From Rhyzopertha dominica (lineage: Eukaryota; Arthropoda; Insecta; Coleoptera; Bostrichidae), in assembly GCA_025024175.1 (NCBI GenBank), contig QCXZ01000075.1, forward strand, positions 6,634,001 through 6,698,000: DNA of 64,000 nt, in the 5' to 3' direction. Shown one piece after another: positions 32,706 to 45,003 of this stretch (position 1 is the first letter of the stretch; each line of letters starts with the position of its first letter). The notes beneath the pieces are model-generated. The model saw nothing but the letters and a program-made list of their open reading frames with translations. It ran no database searches and was not told the DNA's origin. The translations under genes and the position numbers were made by a program.

Positions 32706-32885
32706 CTAGTTAAAGTTAAATGTCAACAAATGCGCAGTCACACGCCTCTTGACTCCTATTGTTTTATTAATAATGTTCTTGAAAAAGAAAGAACTTATAA
32801 GGACGCTGGCGTAACTTTAGATTCTGATTTGTCTTTTCCCACACATCTTCAATCTATTTGTAGCTCTCCTTATAGCTGTGTGTGG
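32706..32885 (+). pseudogene. Jockey-like non-LTR RT, downstream piece
   Basis: KVKCQQM is followed by PLDSYCFINNVLEKERTYKD and AGVTLDSDLSFPTHLQSICS. This is the KC...Y.I....L.....LGV..D..L.F..HI block C-terminal to the YADD box in Jockey/CR1-type RTs. It continues the 31150-31384 piece across the PLE. Beyond about 32885 similarity stops and the frame is unassigned. Confidence 0.78.
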
Positions 32886-35800
32886 AATATGGTATTGTCA
32901 TTACTGTTATTTTTTATATTTGTCATTGTTATTACCACCACAGCCTGTTTCAGTCAACACCACGTGTGTTCTCGACAATTATTTACCCACACCTATTTGG
33001 TAACCGAAGACTTCGATTTGACTAGAGAAAGTCACGGTACACTTTCAGGGCGTGTGTATCTGTTAGCTTTGATCGCGTGTGAAAGAACTTTGTAGGTAAC
33101 ACTTGTGTTTATGTTCTAGAACTACATTATATGTGTACGGGAGAGGTGCTAAAATGGCCCATTAGAGCCTGATGTTGCACTCGATTACAAAACTTACAAG
33201 GCACTTCGGTGAAACTGTTCATCCTTGTTTATTAATTTCATTTGGTACGAATGCAAGGTTGAGTTTATAGTTGTTTTGAAATTCTTTGCTACGTGCTGTT
33301 CTTCCTACTGGATTTGTTCGTGGTAATTGGTGTGAATTGCGAGGAATGCAAAGATATAAAAGAATTATTGTTCCAATGTGTATTAATGATGGTTACCACA
33401 CACTAAAGCAGTAAGATTAACTATTATTACTGTTTATTTATTTGTACCACACAACAGTCATAAAAGAGCAGTGTGTTGTACGTCTGCTGTGTCAAATACC
33501 TATTAAAATACAATTTATTTAATTATATTTGAAAACACTTTACGAATTTGTGGTTATGGCAGTATAATGAAGAAATCTAAAGATGGTGATGATTGATGAT
33601 TTTTTCTCCGAAAAACTATAGTCTGTAGATGTACCTATATGCACTGCGTTGCTATAGTAAAATAAAATTGAATATTTATTGTATTCGAGTATAAAATGTA
33701 CACAATAACTTGATGTTTTGAACATTTCTTGCAGAACGTTTACTAAGTGAATATTTAAGTTTAAGTAGTACGTAATCAAGTAAGTTTTTCTCTACAGTAA
33801 AATTTATGTTATTAAAATAATGCGATTACATAGTTTTCTGATCGTATTTTTTTAAAGAAAACCAGTAAATTAAGGAAAACAGCAGTTGTTTACTTCTCAG
33901 GGAATATATACAAGTTAAATGAACATGAACATGTTTCAGCAGTATCCTCAGCAGGAAACAAAAATTCATGTGCCCATCTAAAAAATTGCAAATTTTTAAT
34001 ATTAAAAACCCACAGGCTCGCTGTAGTTCAGTCAAAAGTGCATAAAATCCCAAAATTATCTCAAAAGCACATGATTAACCAAAAGTTTACCAAAATACAA
34101 AGTTTCTGGCATGGAGCTGTCAGCGAGCCCGTAATTTTTCATCAGCTGTTACAATAATAAAGAAAATCGATGAAAAGTAAAATGCCAGCGATCGAATCGT
34201 ACAAAGTGACAATAGACAAGTCTAAATGTACGTTAAAAGAATGTTGCCAATTCACCAAACCAGAGACAATGCAGTTTAAGGGAAAAAGATCTACAATTTT
34301 CTCCAATGTAAAAGAAATTACAGTAAAAACCCTTAATGGAATAAGCACGAAAGACGTTCCAAATGAGGGATGTCATCTTTATTTTTTTAATTAATAGGGA
34401 ATCCAAGTATTAACCACTATATAGGAAAATACAAGAACTCAATAACGCACAAATGTAGATGGAATGACAAGATATCTCTTTTCAACCCCCCCAGTCTCAA
34501 CAAGACTTCTATTAAGAAATTGAATAATAGTGTTTTTCTTAAATTATGTTCGCTTGAGTGATAATCAGATGCAACTTTGGGCATTATGCCAGGTTTGTCA
34601 CTACATATTTAGTACTATAGCTATTTGTATTGGACTGTTTAAAATTATTTTTTATTTATACCAGCATGCGCAATTTCTGCCGGCCTATAAAATTTATTTT
34701 TGGAATTTTGAAATTGCTTTTAGCATATATTTTTTTACAGTTCGCAAATTTCTATTACTTCTCACTATTCTTTGTGTACGGGTGCACCAATTTGAAAATT
34801 ATGAAGTTCTTGACATTATTTTTGTTGAATTGCAGCTATTCTTATTTCCCATATTTTGGATGTAGTTTTTTAACTCTCTTTGATACAAATGCATTCCCTG
34901 TATCTAAAATGTACTGCTTGAAAGATATTTTATCAATTTCCTATAAATCGTAATTAAGCTTTTATTATTGTTATTATTAACGATTGGGTAATATATTTAC
35001 TGTGTACGAGAAAAGCAAGTCCTATTTTGAGTTCAGCAAACCAGAACAGTTAGAAATAACACAAAGAACAACAGACTGTAGACGTGTAGGAGACGTTAAT
35101 GAACTGTAACCGAAAAGTCATCCCTGATATGCCATCAGATATTGTTTCTAAATTATTTAACATCTTTTTCATTTCTACTGGGTACATTGGATAGAAATGT
35201 GTTAAGTATATTTCTCCGTGTAAAAAAGTCGAACAAAACCATGAGTGATGTGCCATCAGAAAATATAGAAGACCAACCCATTAACATAGTTCAACCTCTT
35301 ATATATTTCCAATAAGTTTTTAGTCCTAGTTAACGGAGATTAATAAATTAATGCTTGCTTTCGTTCTATCTAGATACGTATTGAGAATGTCCAAGTATGT
35401 TTTGTGTTTAAAAAAAGGAAATGCATGTCTGCTATGTATGCTTTTCTATGTATAAGGAGCTGAATAAGTAGAAAATCATGTGCTTTCAGAAGAGATAGAA
35501 GACTGCCGCATCGATATGTTCTACTAAAGAGTACTCTTTGAAAATAGAGATCGTATATCCTGTGTCCTTCTCGAAATACAACTTATAAGGACATTCCAGA
35601 GATCTCTAATTTGTGAGCGTCTAAATGTGGAGTAACAGAGACCGAAATAAAGCTTCTATTTGAACTAAGAATATGAGATCGTTGGACTTAACTGTCATGG
35701 ATTTTTTGTGGGGATTTGTTAAAAATAACTTATTTGATGGAGATGCTCCTGTATAAGAGAGAGTGTAACACAAGGAGGGCAACATTTTCAATGCAACGCA

Positions 35801-38108
35801 AGAAATGCTCTGAAATCTCTGCTTCTCTTTGTGTTTTCTTCTCTAATGGCTTAGATATGATTTTCTTGTCTAAAGGAACAAAGTCTACTAAGTTAACAAA
35901 TCGCTGATGACTGATTTGCGATTTATACGAAAATATTACATGATTTCGAATTCTAAATTTTAGAGAGAGAATATGCTATGCTAAATGGATAGGGAATTAA
36001 AAACTACATTCAAAACACCCAAAAAAATGGGTTTGCTGTTGAAAAATATCAACTTCGGCAATTTCAAAGATTTCAGAATTGGTGCTTTATGCATCGCCAA
36101 TATTTAACACTCCACACTAAGTAATGGGTTATAAAACCAGTACTTGTACTACCGGAAATAATAACATTTTTCTGGATTTCAGTTGAATACATTTTCCATA
36201 ATAAAGACGAATTTACTCACTTTTCCACGTTCACATAAATGTCTAGAATTATTCCTTTGTAAATCATCCCCCTCCTCTTTAGTAATCACGAACTTTTAAA
36301 TCTCTTTTTGTTTGACTTCCTGTTGCGGTGCTGTCATCGTTAACCTCTAAAGCTACGGCACTGTCAAGCTACAAAATTTATGATGCGCAAACATCCTCGT
36401 TGAAATGAAGTGTTTGATCCTGTTTCCTTTTATAAATGGACTTTACATTCCCTTTACGGACCCGGCATCAAGAGGCCCGTTTTATTTGACAAAGCTGTGC
36501 GGGATGAAGGAAAATAATGGAAAGATTAGATTGCCTGAAGGCTTGTAGGTTTAGTAACGAGAACGATTGCAGGTATTACTTTTGGAAGATTTGCGGGAGA
36601 TAAAAGTTCAACATACCAATTTTTGTGACAATATGTAAGGTTGTATATACACTGAAAGAAATGTATTAGTTTTCTTAACAAAATTTTATTTAACATAACA
36701 AATTTTATAGGTAAAAATGCCGTTAAGCAAAATATTTGCCCGTGCAGCATTTTTCTTATTTTGAAACAAATTTGCTGTTTCTGCAAATTTAATTTTTCCC
36801 TTAAACAGATGCACTTATTTAAATAAAATAATGTCTTTGGCTCTTGGTTTCTTAATTAATAGTATTTGCTCCTATTTAATAGTTAATTTGCAGAACCAAG
36901 TAAAGCTATAATTATTTATTCACAAAAATACTATTTTTCCATAGTTATTAAACGGGCATCAAAAATAAGGTATTTTAAAATATGAAGCATGTTTTATTGG
37001 CAAACTCCTTCGAACATGTCATGCATCACATCAGCACAGTAATTCCGAACAATGTGGAAATAAGGAATACTGTTAAATACACAATTTTCTTTAATTCCCG
37101 TTCTGAAAACGTCATTTGTAGCAATTTTTCTTCAACTTCAATATAATTCTTAAAAGCCCCATTCACTAAGTAGATCTTCTAAATCCTTTTTGACACTATT
37201 TTACGATCACTACATAATCATCATTAGCATTTATTAACTTGTTCAAAAACACGTTACGACATGGTAAGTTNGATAAATAGTGCGGGAATATACTGGTGGC
37301 GTGAACATGGTCGTCCACCGCTTCACGTGACACAGCTTACTAAAATTTTTGCTGTATCAACCCATGTTAACAAATAGTCAGTTTTAGAAGCGAATAAATT
37401 TTTCATATACAACAAGTTACAAAGTGCCAAATAATATTAGCTACAGTTGCATGCGTATGTTAGTTAGTTGCAAAAATTAAAACATTTATTTCAGTGTATT
37501 TTGATATTTAAACACACAAATTTACACCTGTTGTACTTTTTAGCGTAAAATTCCCTCTCAATTATTTTTTTTGTTGCGAAGGTGCGTCGAATAATTTAAC
37601 TTAACTGTTGCCTGAATTGAAACCTTTATTTTACGATCTTCCTATAAAATGCCGAACAGGTGCTTTCCAAATGTATTGCTTCTACAAAATAACGAATAAA
37701 TATGAAAACTTTTCAAGGTACTCTAAAAAGCACAACAAATTCCATTACATAGGTAAAATAGAAAAACAAAATTGGGATATAAAAATTTCAATTTCAAAAT
37801 TTTCCAACTTATATATTATATACTTCTTCAGATAGAATCGTATATTAGATACTAAATCAGATTGAAGTTCATATGATGTAGCAATATTTCGAATTCACTG
37901 TTTTGAAGTTATTTAGGAAACACAGAAATTTTATAATTTCCAAGGGATTGTTTCTCATAAAATCTACTATTTAAAAGAGATGTAGAGATTACATATTTTA
38001 TACCCCTTTATGAGCGAAAATCCTATGGTTTTATCTATTTTACTTTGCAAGTTATTTAAATTTTACATAGCTACCTATATCAATCGTAATTTATTAAACA
38101 AAATGTGG
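32886..38108. other. Long AT-rich stretch without a supportable gene
   Basis: The frames at 34142-34394 are mutual shadows. Two overlapping frames at 34530-34953 are Phe/Leu/Tyr-rich and look composition-driven. A weak tandem duplication (GATGTGCCATCAG near 35249 and a related stretch near 35470, both followed by TAGAAGAC) was noticed. No known protein, TIR or terminal repeat found. Ambiguous base at 37271. Confidence 0.4.
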
Positions 38109-39387
38109 AATCTGTTATGGCTTTTTATTTTTGTCGGTACTGGTTCCTGGATTAATTAATTAATGGAAATGCTTATTTTGAAACGTTTCGACCTCTTTTT
38201 CGCTCTTTTTCAATCTTTATTATAATATTATTTTGACAATTTGGAAAACATGACAATAATTAATAATTACATTTTGTTTCAATGTACCTTTTCCATCGAA
38301 ACTAAACAATTAATATCGAATAAGTAATAAACAATTAACAATAATAAGAAAATGTGGTTGTTTGAGTTTTGTTGTATGTAATGTTGTGTATTGTGATGAT
38401 GTGTATGTGTATGTGTTGAATTTTGAGTGGTATGGTTAAAATAATAGTGTTGTAAGTGTTTTTCTTTTTCAATCTTTATTATAATATTACTTTGACAATT
38501 TTGAAAACATGATATCAAGCTTTAAACACCTTAACTACAATGCTAAAAAATAACAACTGTCCAATCAAACTAATACGTAATACCATTAAAAAACAAACAG
38601 AAAATTTGTATAATAGTATACAACAAGAAAAACAAGAGCAAAATTTAAAACTAAAATATGTAACACTCCCGCACATAACGCCATTTACACAAAAAATAAA
38701 CTATATTCTAAGACCATATAAAATTCAAACTACCTATAAACCCATCATACAATTAAACAATTTTACACACCCTTAAAATCAAAAACACACATAATATACA
38801 GTGTACATTGTAAATAATGTAACAAGCAATACATAGGACAAATAGCACAATATTTAAAAAATAGAATACAACAACATAAAAATCTTAATAGCAACTACAC
38901 TGCACTAAAGAAACATCAAGAACCAACAGATCACATTTTTGACTTTGATAACACCAAAATTATTGCTACAGAGCAACATAAATGAAAAAGAGGAATTCTC
39001 GAAATGCTACATATTCAAAAAACATAAATAATTGTATAAATGATAGAACAGGCTTAAGCAACACCTACAACACTCTTATTTAAACCATACACACTCAAAA
39101 TTCAAGACATACACATACACATCATCACAATACACAACATTTCATACAACAAAACTCAAACAACAACATTCTCTTATTATTGTTAATTGTTATTACTTAT
39201 TAGATATTGTTTAGTTGCGATAAAAAAATTCTAAGGTACATAGAAACAAAATGTAATTTTTAATTAATGTCATGTTTTCCAAATATTCAAAATACTATTA
39301 TAATTAAAGATTGAAAAAGACCAGCATTTCCATTAATTAATTAATCCAGGAACCAGTACCGATAAAAATAAAAAGTCATAACAGATT
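38109..39387 (+). mobile_element. PLE family 3 with inverted terminal repeats
   Basis: The ends are inverted copies: AATCTGTTATGGCTTTTTAT at 38109 matches the complement of the right end at 39387. Inverted similarity continues inward about 300 bp (to about 38460 and from about 39065). A 50-bp piece (TTTTTCAATCTTTATTATAA and on) is also repeated directly at 38206 and 38463. The centre codes on the plus strand: 38540-38776 gives LKYVTLPHITPFTQKINYIL, then after a frame break IYSVHCK, CNKQYIGQIAQYLKNRIQQH and DHIFDFDNTKI, a GIY-YIG nuclease and PLE tail. The RT is missing. The left arm has a CGAAACGTTTC box, a relic of the hammerhead-like end motif. Confidence 0.75.
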
Positions 39388-40012
39388 ACAGAAGAGTTCC
39401 ACAAGTTACACCAAACTATAAAATATGGAACGTTTTGAAAATATTTTTTTCTTAAAAATAATACTCAATAATCCAAGGAAACTTTGTTTTTCGTATTTTC
39501 AACAGCTCACTCGTGAAATTATGGAAAAAGGATGTTATTATGTATTTTGAATAATAGGAACATGACTCATATTCATATTCAATAACATATTAGTACAGAT
39601 CAATTTTTTTTTGTAAAATTAACTGTTACGTAAAGTTTCAGTATAGGTATTAAACTTTTCTACTGTACTGCAGATATCTATATGTAAAATTCATTATACG
39701 CATTTTTTTATCAGTTTAAAATATAAAAATATTTACTAATTTACTTATACTAGTCTCGCAAGTTTTAATTAATAATAAATAAAAGAGCAGCAGTTCCTTG
39801 TTTGTTGAATCGAAAATGAAATTGAGAATGTTAATTTGCCATTCCTCATAATCCACCGGCTGTTGGCCAGACCAGTCCATAAAGCACGAGATTTTTCGAT
39901 CCATTAATAAATCAGTATTCGAATTGACTTTTGCTTATCTAAAAGCTTTTGCATATAGTTGCGCAACGCGAGCCCGTATCGTCGCTAAATCGCAATCTGC
40001 GAATGGTAGTAC
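39388..40012. other. No recognisable gene
   Basis: AT-rich sequence with no supportable frame except an unassigned 62-codon minus frame at 39716-39904. Confidence 0.45.
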
Positions 40013-40020
40013 GTAGGCAG

Positions 40021-41335
40021 TAGTGATGTCAAATCCGATTACTTTTATGTAATCGCGATTACTCGTTACTAGTATAACTAGTAATCGTTACTTCGTACTC
40101 GTTAACGATTACTCAGCGGCAACACATTCGTGTTGCCATTCCAGAATACGGGAGGAGTACGTTACAGTCTTGCACTAATAATCGTTATTCGTAAAGTAAC
40201 CGCGGTTACGGAAGGTACTGTATTCCACGCGAACACGTACGATTATTGCAGCTGCGTTTGAAATTTAATAAGTTGGTACCTACTTTAAAACGAAGGCGCA
40301 TAAAAATTATGAAGTTTTTATGTAATTATATATAATTAAAAATAAAAGCAATGAGAAATACATTTTATGTATGATATCTAGTGAAATCGGGATGTGTGTT
40401 CAGACTAGATAAAGTTTTAGTACGTAAATTTTAGTAGGTACATTTTTTTGTGCAAAAAATAACCAAAGAAGTACAACGGCAAATGTAAATAATATTGTTA
40501 GAGTAAAAATGAAAGGTAGGTATATATGCAAAAATATGCACATAAAATGGTTCACTCATTTTTTTCTTTCGATGTAATTATAGAAACAGCGTTATTACAT
40601 CAGTAATTGACATGGGATTTCCTACATTATTCTTATTATAACTATTATTTTGCCGTCAACAAGATTAATTTTGGTGTTAAGGAGATAAAAAAGTTTTATC
40701 AAATATATACACATTAAGCAAATGCGTCAGTAATAACTGGAATATTTTTCGTTAGTGATACACTTGTATTTAAAAGAAAAAACAAACATTAAGGATACCA
40801 CAAACTAAATTATTGTATGCGTTTAGTAAGGCACTAACAATATTTATTATATTAATAATTATTTTTGGTGTAGGTAATAAGATTTTGTCAGACGGTTTCA
40901 CTTTTACTGTAACAGAAGCAGAGCAAATAAATATTAAATGCTAATGGAAAAACAAAATTAACAACATTCACCTGGACCATAATATTTTTAAACTTATTTC
41001 TCAACGCGACCTTTAGAATCTTTATTTTGTAAGCTAAAAGACTAGAAACCTACTTTTCCCCGCCTTTAACTACCTTCTAGTTTATCTACAATCGATCCAC
41101 GTATCAGTCGTTACCTATCGAATCCGAACCGAATCTTTCCTTACTCGTTATTCGTCGTAGTCGTTACTCGCTAGCGCATGACTGTGCTGTGCTGCGGCAC
41201 TGCAGAATATCGGTATACGAGCAGTAATCGTAGTAATCGTGTAACGACTAGTGTTCATAATTGGTAATCGATTACTTCGATTCTTGTGAAGTAACGATTA
41301 CTGAGTAACGAATCATTACAATATTGACAACACTA
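40021..41335. mobile_element. Non-autonomous hAT-like element
   Basis: A perfect 8-bp duplication GTAGGCAG flanks it (40013-40020, 41336-41343), the size made by hAT transposases. The ends are inverted: TAGTGATGTCAA on the left and, on the complement of the right end, TAGTGTTGTCAATATTG. Both subterminal 200-250 bp are dense in GTAATCG/CGATTAC and GTTACT/AGTAAC words in both orientations, as in hAT subterminal transposase-binding repeats. The interior of about 800 bp is AT-rich with no transposase frame. Mobilised, if at all, by an unseen hAT enzyme (inference). Confidence 0.82.
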
Positions 41336-41343
41336 GTAGGCAG

Positions 41344-44032
41344 TTATGGTACCAATGAATTATACGCACTTGCACTTTTTCGAATACATTATTAAATTAT
41401 GAAAAAATGCGGGACAAGGTTGCCGGCGTTGTGGGTGGTTATTTGCTGACTCAGTTGCTGGAATATCACAGTGTTTTGGATGTAAATGAACGCTATTATG
41501 AAATAGCTTTCACACCTGACAAATCTGTTTATGTGCCGTTTTGTTGTTTACGAACGAGTTGTTACCATTAAAATGGCATTTCACGTTGATTCTCCAAGCC
41601 TAAATGGAACTATTGGGTTTTCTTAAAATTACGATACGATATTCATTTACATTACTATTCTTTTGGTATTTTTCCAATATGACGATTTTTTTGTAAAGTA
41701 AATCCAACAATATACTTCATATTTGTCTTTACTATTCGCTAGTATCAAAATTTCGCGAAAGGCAGAAAAATTTTATGCCTTAGACTTAGACTACTTCTTG
41801 TTCTTACAAAAATTGACATAATCTTGAATTGAATTGATTTTGCTAATAAAATGTAAAAAAATATTCGTCCTTCGTTAAACTACTGCATTAGTCAGTTTTG
41901 ATCCTTACAAATGATTCTTTATTTTTGCTCAACAAAACTTATTTGAATCTCTAATTCCCCTCCAACACTATATTAAGTCGATTAATTATGAAATACCGTT
42001 ACGTTTTGCGTTACACTAAAGACGATTGGCTGTTCCCTTTTCTTTTCAGTGCACGTCCATAAATCAAAATATCGCCAATTCGATTTATCGATAATATAAA
42101 ACCAATTTAAATTATCGATATTTCCAATATTATCGATACTTTTAATTTTAATACTGTACATCTTACAGATTTCCTTTATACCTACATACTGTTTTCAGTT
42201 TTCAATTTTTGATCACATTTAATTTGTAATCACTTATATTTGTACAGGTACTCCCGTAAAATGAAGTAATGTCATAGTAATATTAATGGGTAGTAGTTCG
42301 AGAAATGTGGTGATAGTTTATTCTTACCGCATCGCCAAATATTTCAGTGATACGCGCTTATTTATTTGCATGTTCATATAATAGGCGATACCGTGTTTAC
42401 ACTTCTGTCGTAAAGCATATATTATCTTAATCGGTTTTATGTAGGATGATAATTGTGGTCATTTTTATTCCTGTCATTTTTCACTTCAGTTGTGTTACTT
42501 TGTAATTATAGAGGATTAATAATTTATAACGACGATGGTATGCTTATAGCTTACAAACCCGCAATTTTCTTCTTGGTTCCTGCTCGACAAATCGGAATTG
42601 TTTTTAAAGTTCCTGTTTTCTAAGTAGGTTAATTTGAATGTTTAAATCGAAGCAAACTGACATAACGATAAACGCAGGTATCGTAAACTTGCAATGATAT
42701 TAAACTGACATTTTTTTCAACTTTCTATCTCTTAATTTAAGTTTAGACGTTATCCAACATTCTACGGCAAGCCTACTATTATCACACATAAACAAAAGCT
42801 CCGTTAACCATTATGTGCAATAATATCAATCTAATATTTGACTGCTTTGATATTAATTTCGAAAGCATATCTGTAACCAATAGTTAATTTCATAAAGCAT
42901 TGGTGATTCTCAAAGACCATGCAATTAAAAACCGCTTATATGTTTACTAATGTAGGTACAATAAGTGCAACAAATAGGTCATTCAGACACCTAGCAGAAT
43001 TCTTTGATCCCTATTTTCTAAAGCAAATCTAATTTCACCAAATTTTTCAAACGTTTATCTTTTGTTAACCATTGTCACTGTCATTAGTAACTGCCAAGTT
43101 TAGTATGATAAGTTATCAAGAGATTTACAAGTAAACACTTTCCACTAAAAGACCAGTGGAAATAGATGTAATAAGTCGATAAACGAAAAATAATTGCAAA
43201 TGTCTCCCAACATTTTTTATTACTTAATTTTGTTTTCAATATAGTTCACACTCATTTTGCTAAGCTTCTCAAGATCCGGAAATTGCTTAAAGGAATTTGC
43301 AAACTTTATTGCCGTTTTTGCTTAAAACATTGCAAACATTCGGGGATATGTTTAATTAATGGTTTTCCGCAAAATATTAAATTTGCTAAAGTTTTCTAAA
43401 CTGTCAGAAAAAACTTGAGAAAACACTATACATTTATTTATTGTTTTTCAATACCAACAAAAACTCTGTCGCATCAACGTATGATACAGTTTTCTTTACA
43501 CTGCTAAACAGTCACTGTTTAATTGCTAATACCAAGTGTGAAGATAAGACAATAGCGATTCAGCCTATGTGATTGGTCGTTCCCAGATCGTACGGTTTTT
43601 CAAGCATTACCTACAGGTCTTGGTAAGATATTTTTGCTAATATCACCAGAACCGTTTGTCTTAGAAAAAAATTTGTAGACAGAAAAAATTCTCAAAATCT
43701 GATTACTAATCGTATAGTATAAGAAATAAAAGCGTAAATGTCATTATGAGAATTGGAAGTGGAAGTATTGATTCAATTTGCAGCGGTTTTTACAATAACT
43801 TCTGCTTAAATGAATGTTATTATTTTTCATTTTAGCGTGCATCGCAAAAGTTTGCAAATGCTAATATTATTCTGCAATATTATTTCCGGCTATATGTCAC
43901 ATTTTCAGTGTAAGCAAATTTGAAAATATGATGTACAGATGGTGTTAAGAGTATTTGTTACTTATATTTATAACGTATGCATTTTTTGTAATAATATAAT
44001 CTCATAAAGGAATTAATTAATGTTTATTTATT
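41344..44032. other. No recognisable gene
   Basis: AT-rich sequence with no frame of 60 codons or more and no inverted ends seen. Confidence 0.5.
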
Positions 44033-44090
44033 TATTATAAGTTTTTTTTAGTGGATCTCTATAGATTTGCAATAAAACTCTTTTTCATTT

Positions 44091-44130
44091 GGCCAAGCTT
44101 TCGAGGTATGTTTCTCATCTTCGTCAGGGC
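44091..44130 (-). ncRNA. Hammerhead-like motif in PLE family 2 end
   Basis: Minus strand: GCC, CTGACGA (matches the CUGANGA consensus), a stem II region GATGAG...CTC, GAAAGCTT and GGC. Stem I is GCC/GGC, stem III a minimal A-U closure. Core nucleotides are better kept than in family 1, but stem II is only about 3 bp with an extra base, so activity is uncertain. Confidence 0.5.
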
Positions 44131-44980
44131 ATCTGTTAGTGAAGTCATGAAGCAGGGTATATTACAAAGTCTTACTTACATATAAGTTGAGTTTTTTGGT
44201 ATTGATTACAGTAACATCATTATTTTCGATTAATTTGATATCTAACAATTTTTGACATATTTCATAATAACAAAAACATAAACTAATTATTAATCACTGA
44301 AGACTTAAATATTCAGTAAAATTTTTAGTAAATAATACTATTAATTGTATGGGCCATCAAAGAATTCAGTTTTTGATAAACTTAAGAGATAAGTATAGAT
44401 CGCACTAAGTTGTTGTGTATCAGACTTTTTCTTCATCCTTCTTGGTTCTTAATGTGTTTTTGATATTTAGTCTCTTTACAAATAATTTTGACATTATCAA
44501 AATATATCTTATGTTGTAGGTCATTAGCATGCACTGCAAGAGCGCATCTATTTAATTTTTTATTTACATCACTCTTATGAAATGCTATACGACTTTTTAG
44601 CCACTGAGAGGTTTGACCATATATGAAGATATACAATTCTGGCATTTAATGTTATATACTACATTTGACTGAAGTTGCATTGGTGTAGGATCTTTTAGTT
44701 TCATAGTATTAATTATTTTGTTAGTTACAAGTTTGATATTGGGTAAAGTTACATATTGTGTTGCAGTTCTATTTACAGGTATGGTTATGGTAACATTACT
44801 CGAGTTTTCATTTACTGAAGGATTTGGTGTGTTAAATAAAATTCGTTTCACCATGCTTATTGGATATGCATTAATAGATTTTTTAGAATTTCTACATTTT
44901 TTTTAATGCACGATGAATGACATATTTTATTGATTCTGTTTCTTAATTCTTTTATACAGTTTATTTTAATTTGTATTGAA

Positions 44981-45003
44981 TGACCTGACCTGACCTGACC
45001 TAA
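44981..45003 (-). repeat. Short telomere-like (TCAGG)n tract
   Basis: The minus strand reads TTAGG, TCAGG, TCAGG, TCAGG, TCA. TCAGG is the telomeric unit of Tribolium and TTAGG that of most insects. The tract interrupts the PLE coding region between the RT end and the connector. Confidence 0.6.

Noticed and set aside
32730..33095. 121-codon frame as a host gene
   Set aside because: Its first 50 codons are the C-terminal RT block of the Jockey-like element split by the PLE. The remainder is a random open continuation.
34530..34953. Two overlapping hydrophobic frames as membrane proteins
   Set aside because: Phe/Leu/Tyr-rich composition follows from AT-rich DNA. Two frames overlap with equal openness and no known family.
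35890..35930. GCTGATGACTGATTTGCG as a hammerhead start
   Set aside because: Lacks a stem II and the GAAA core downstream.
38279..38518. His/Thr/Asn-rich frame as a low-complexity protein
   Set aside because: It lies in the inverted terminal repeat of PLE family 3 and reflects a TGTGTATGTG-type simple sequence.
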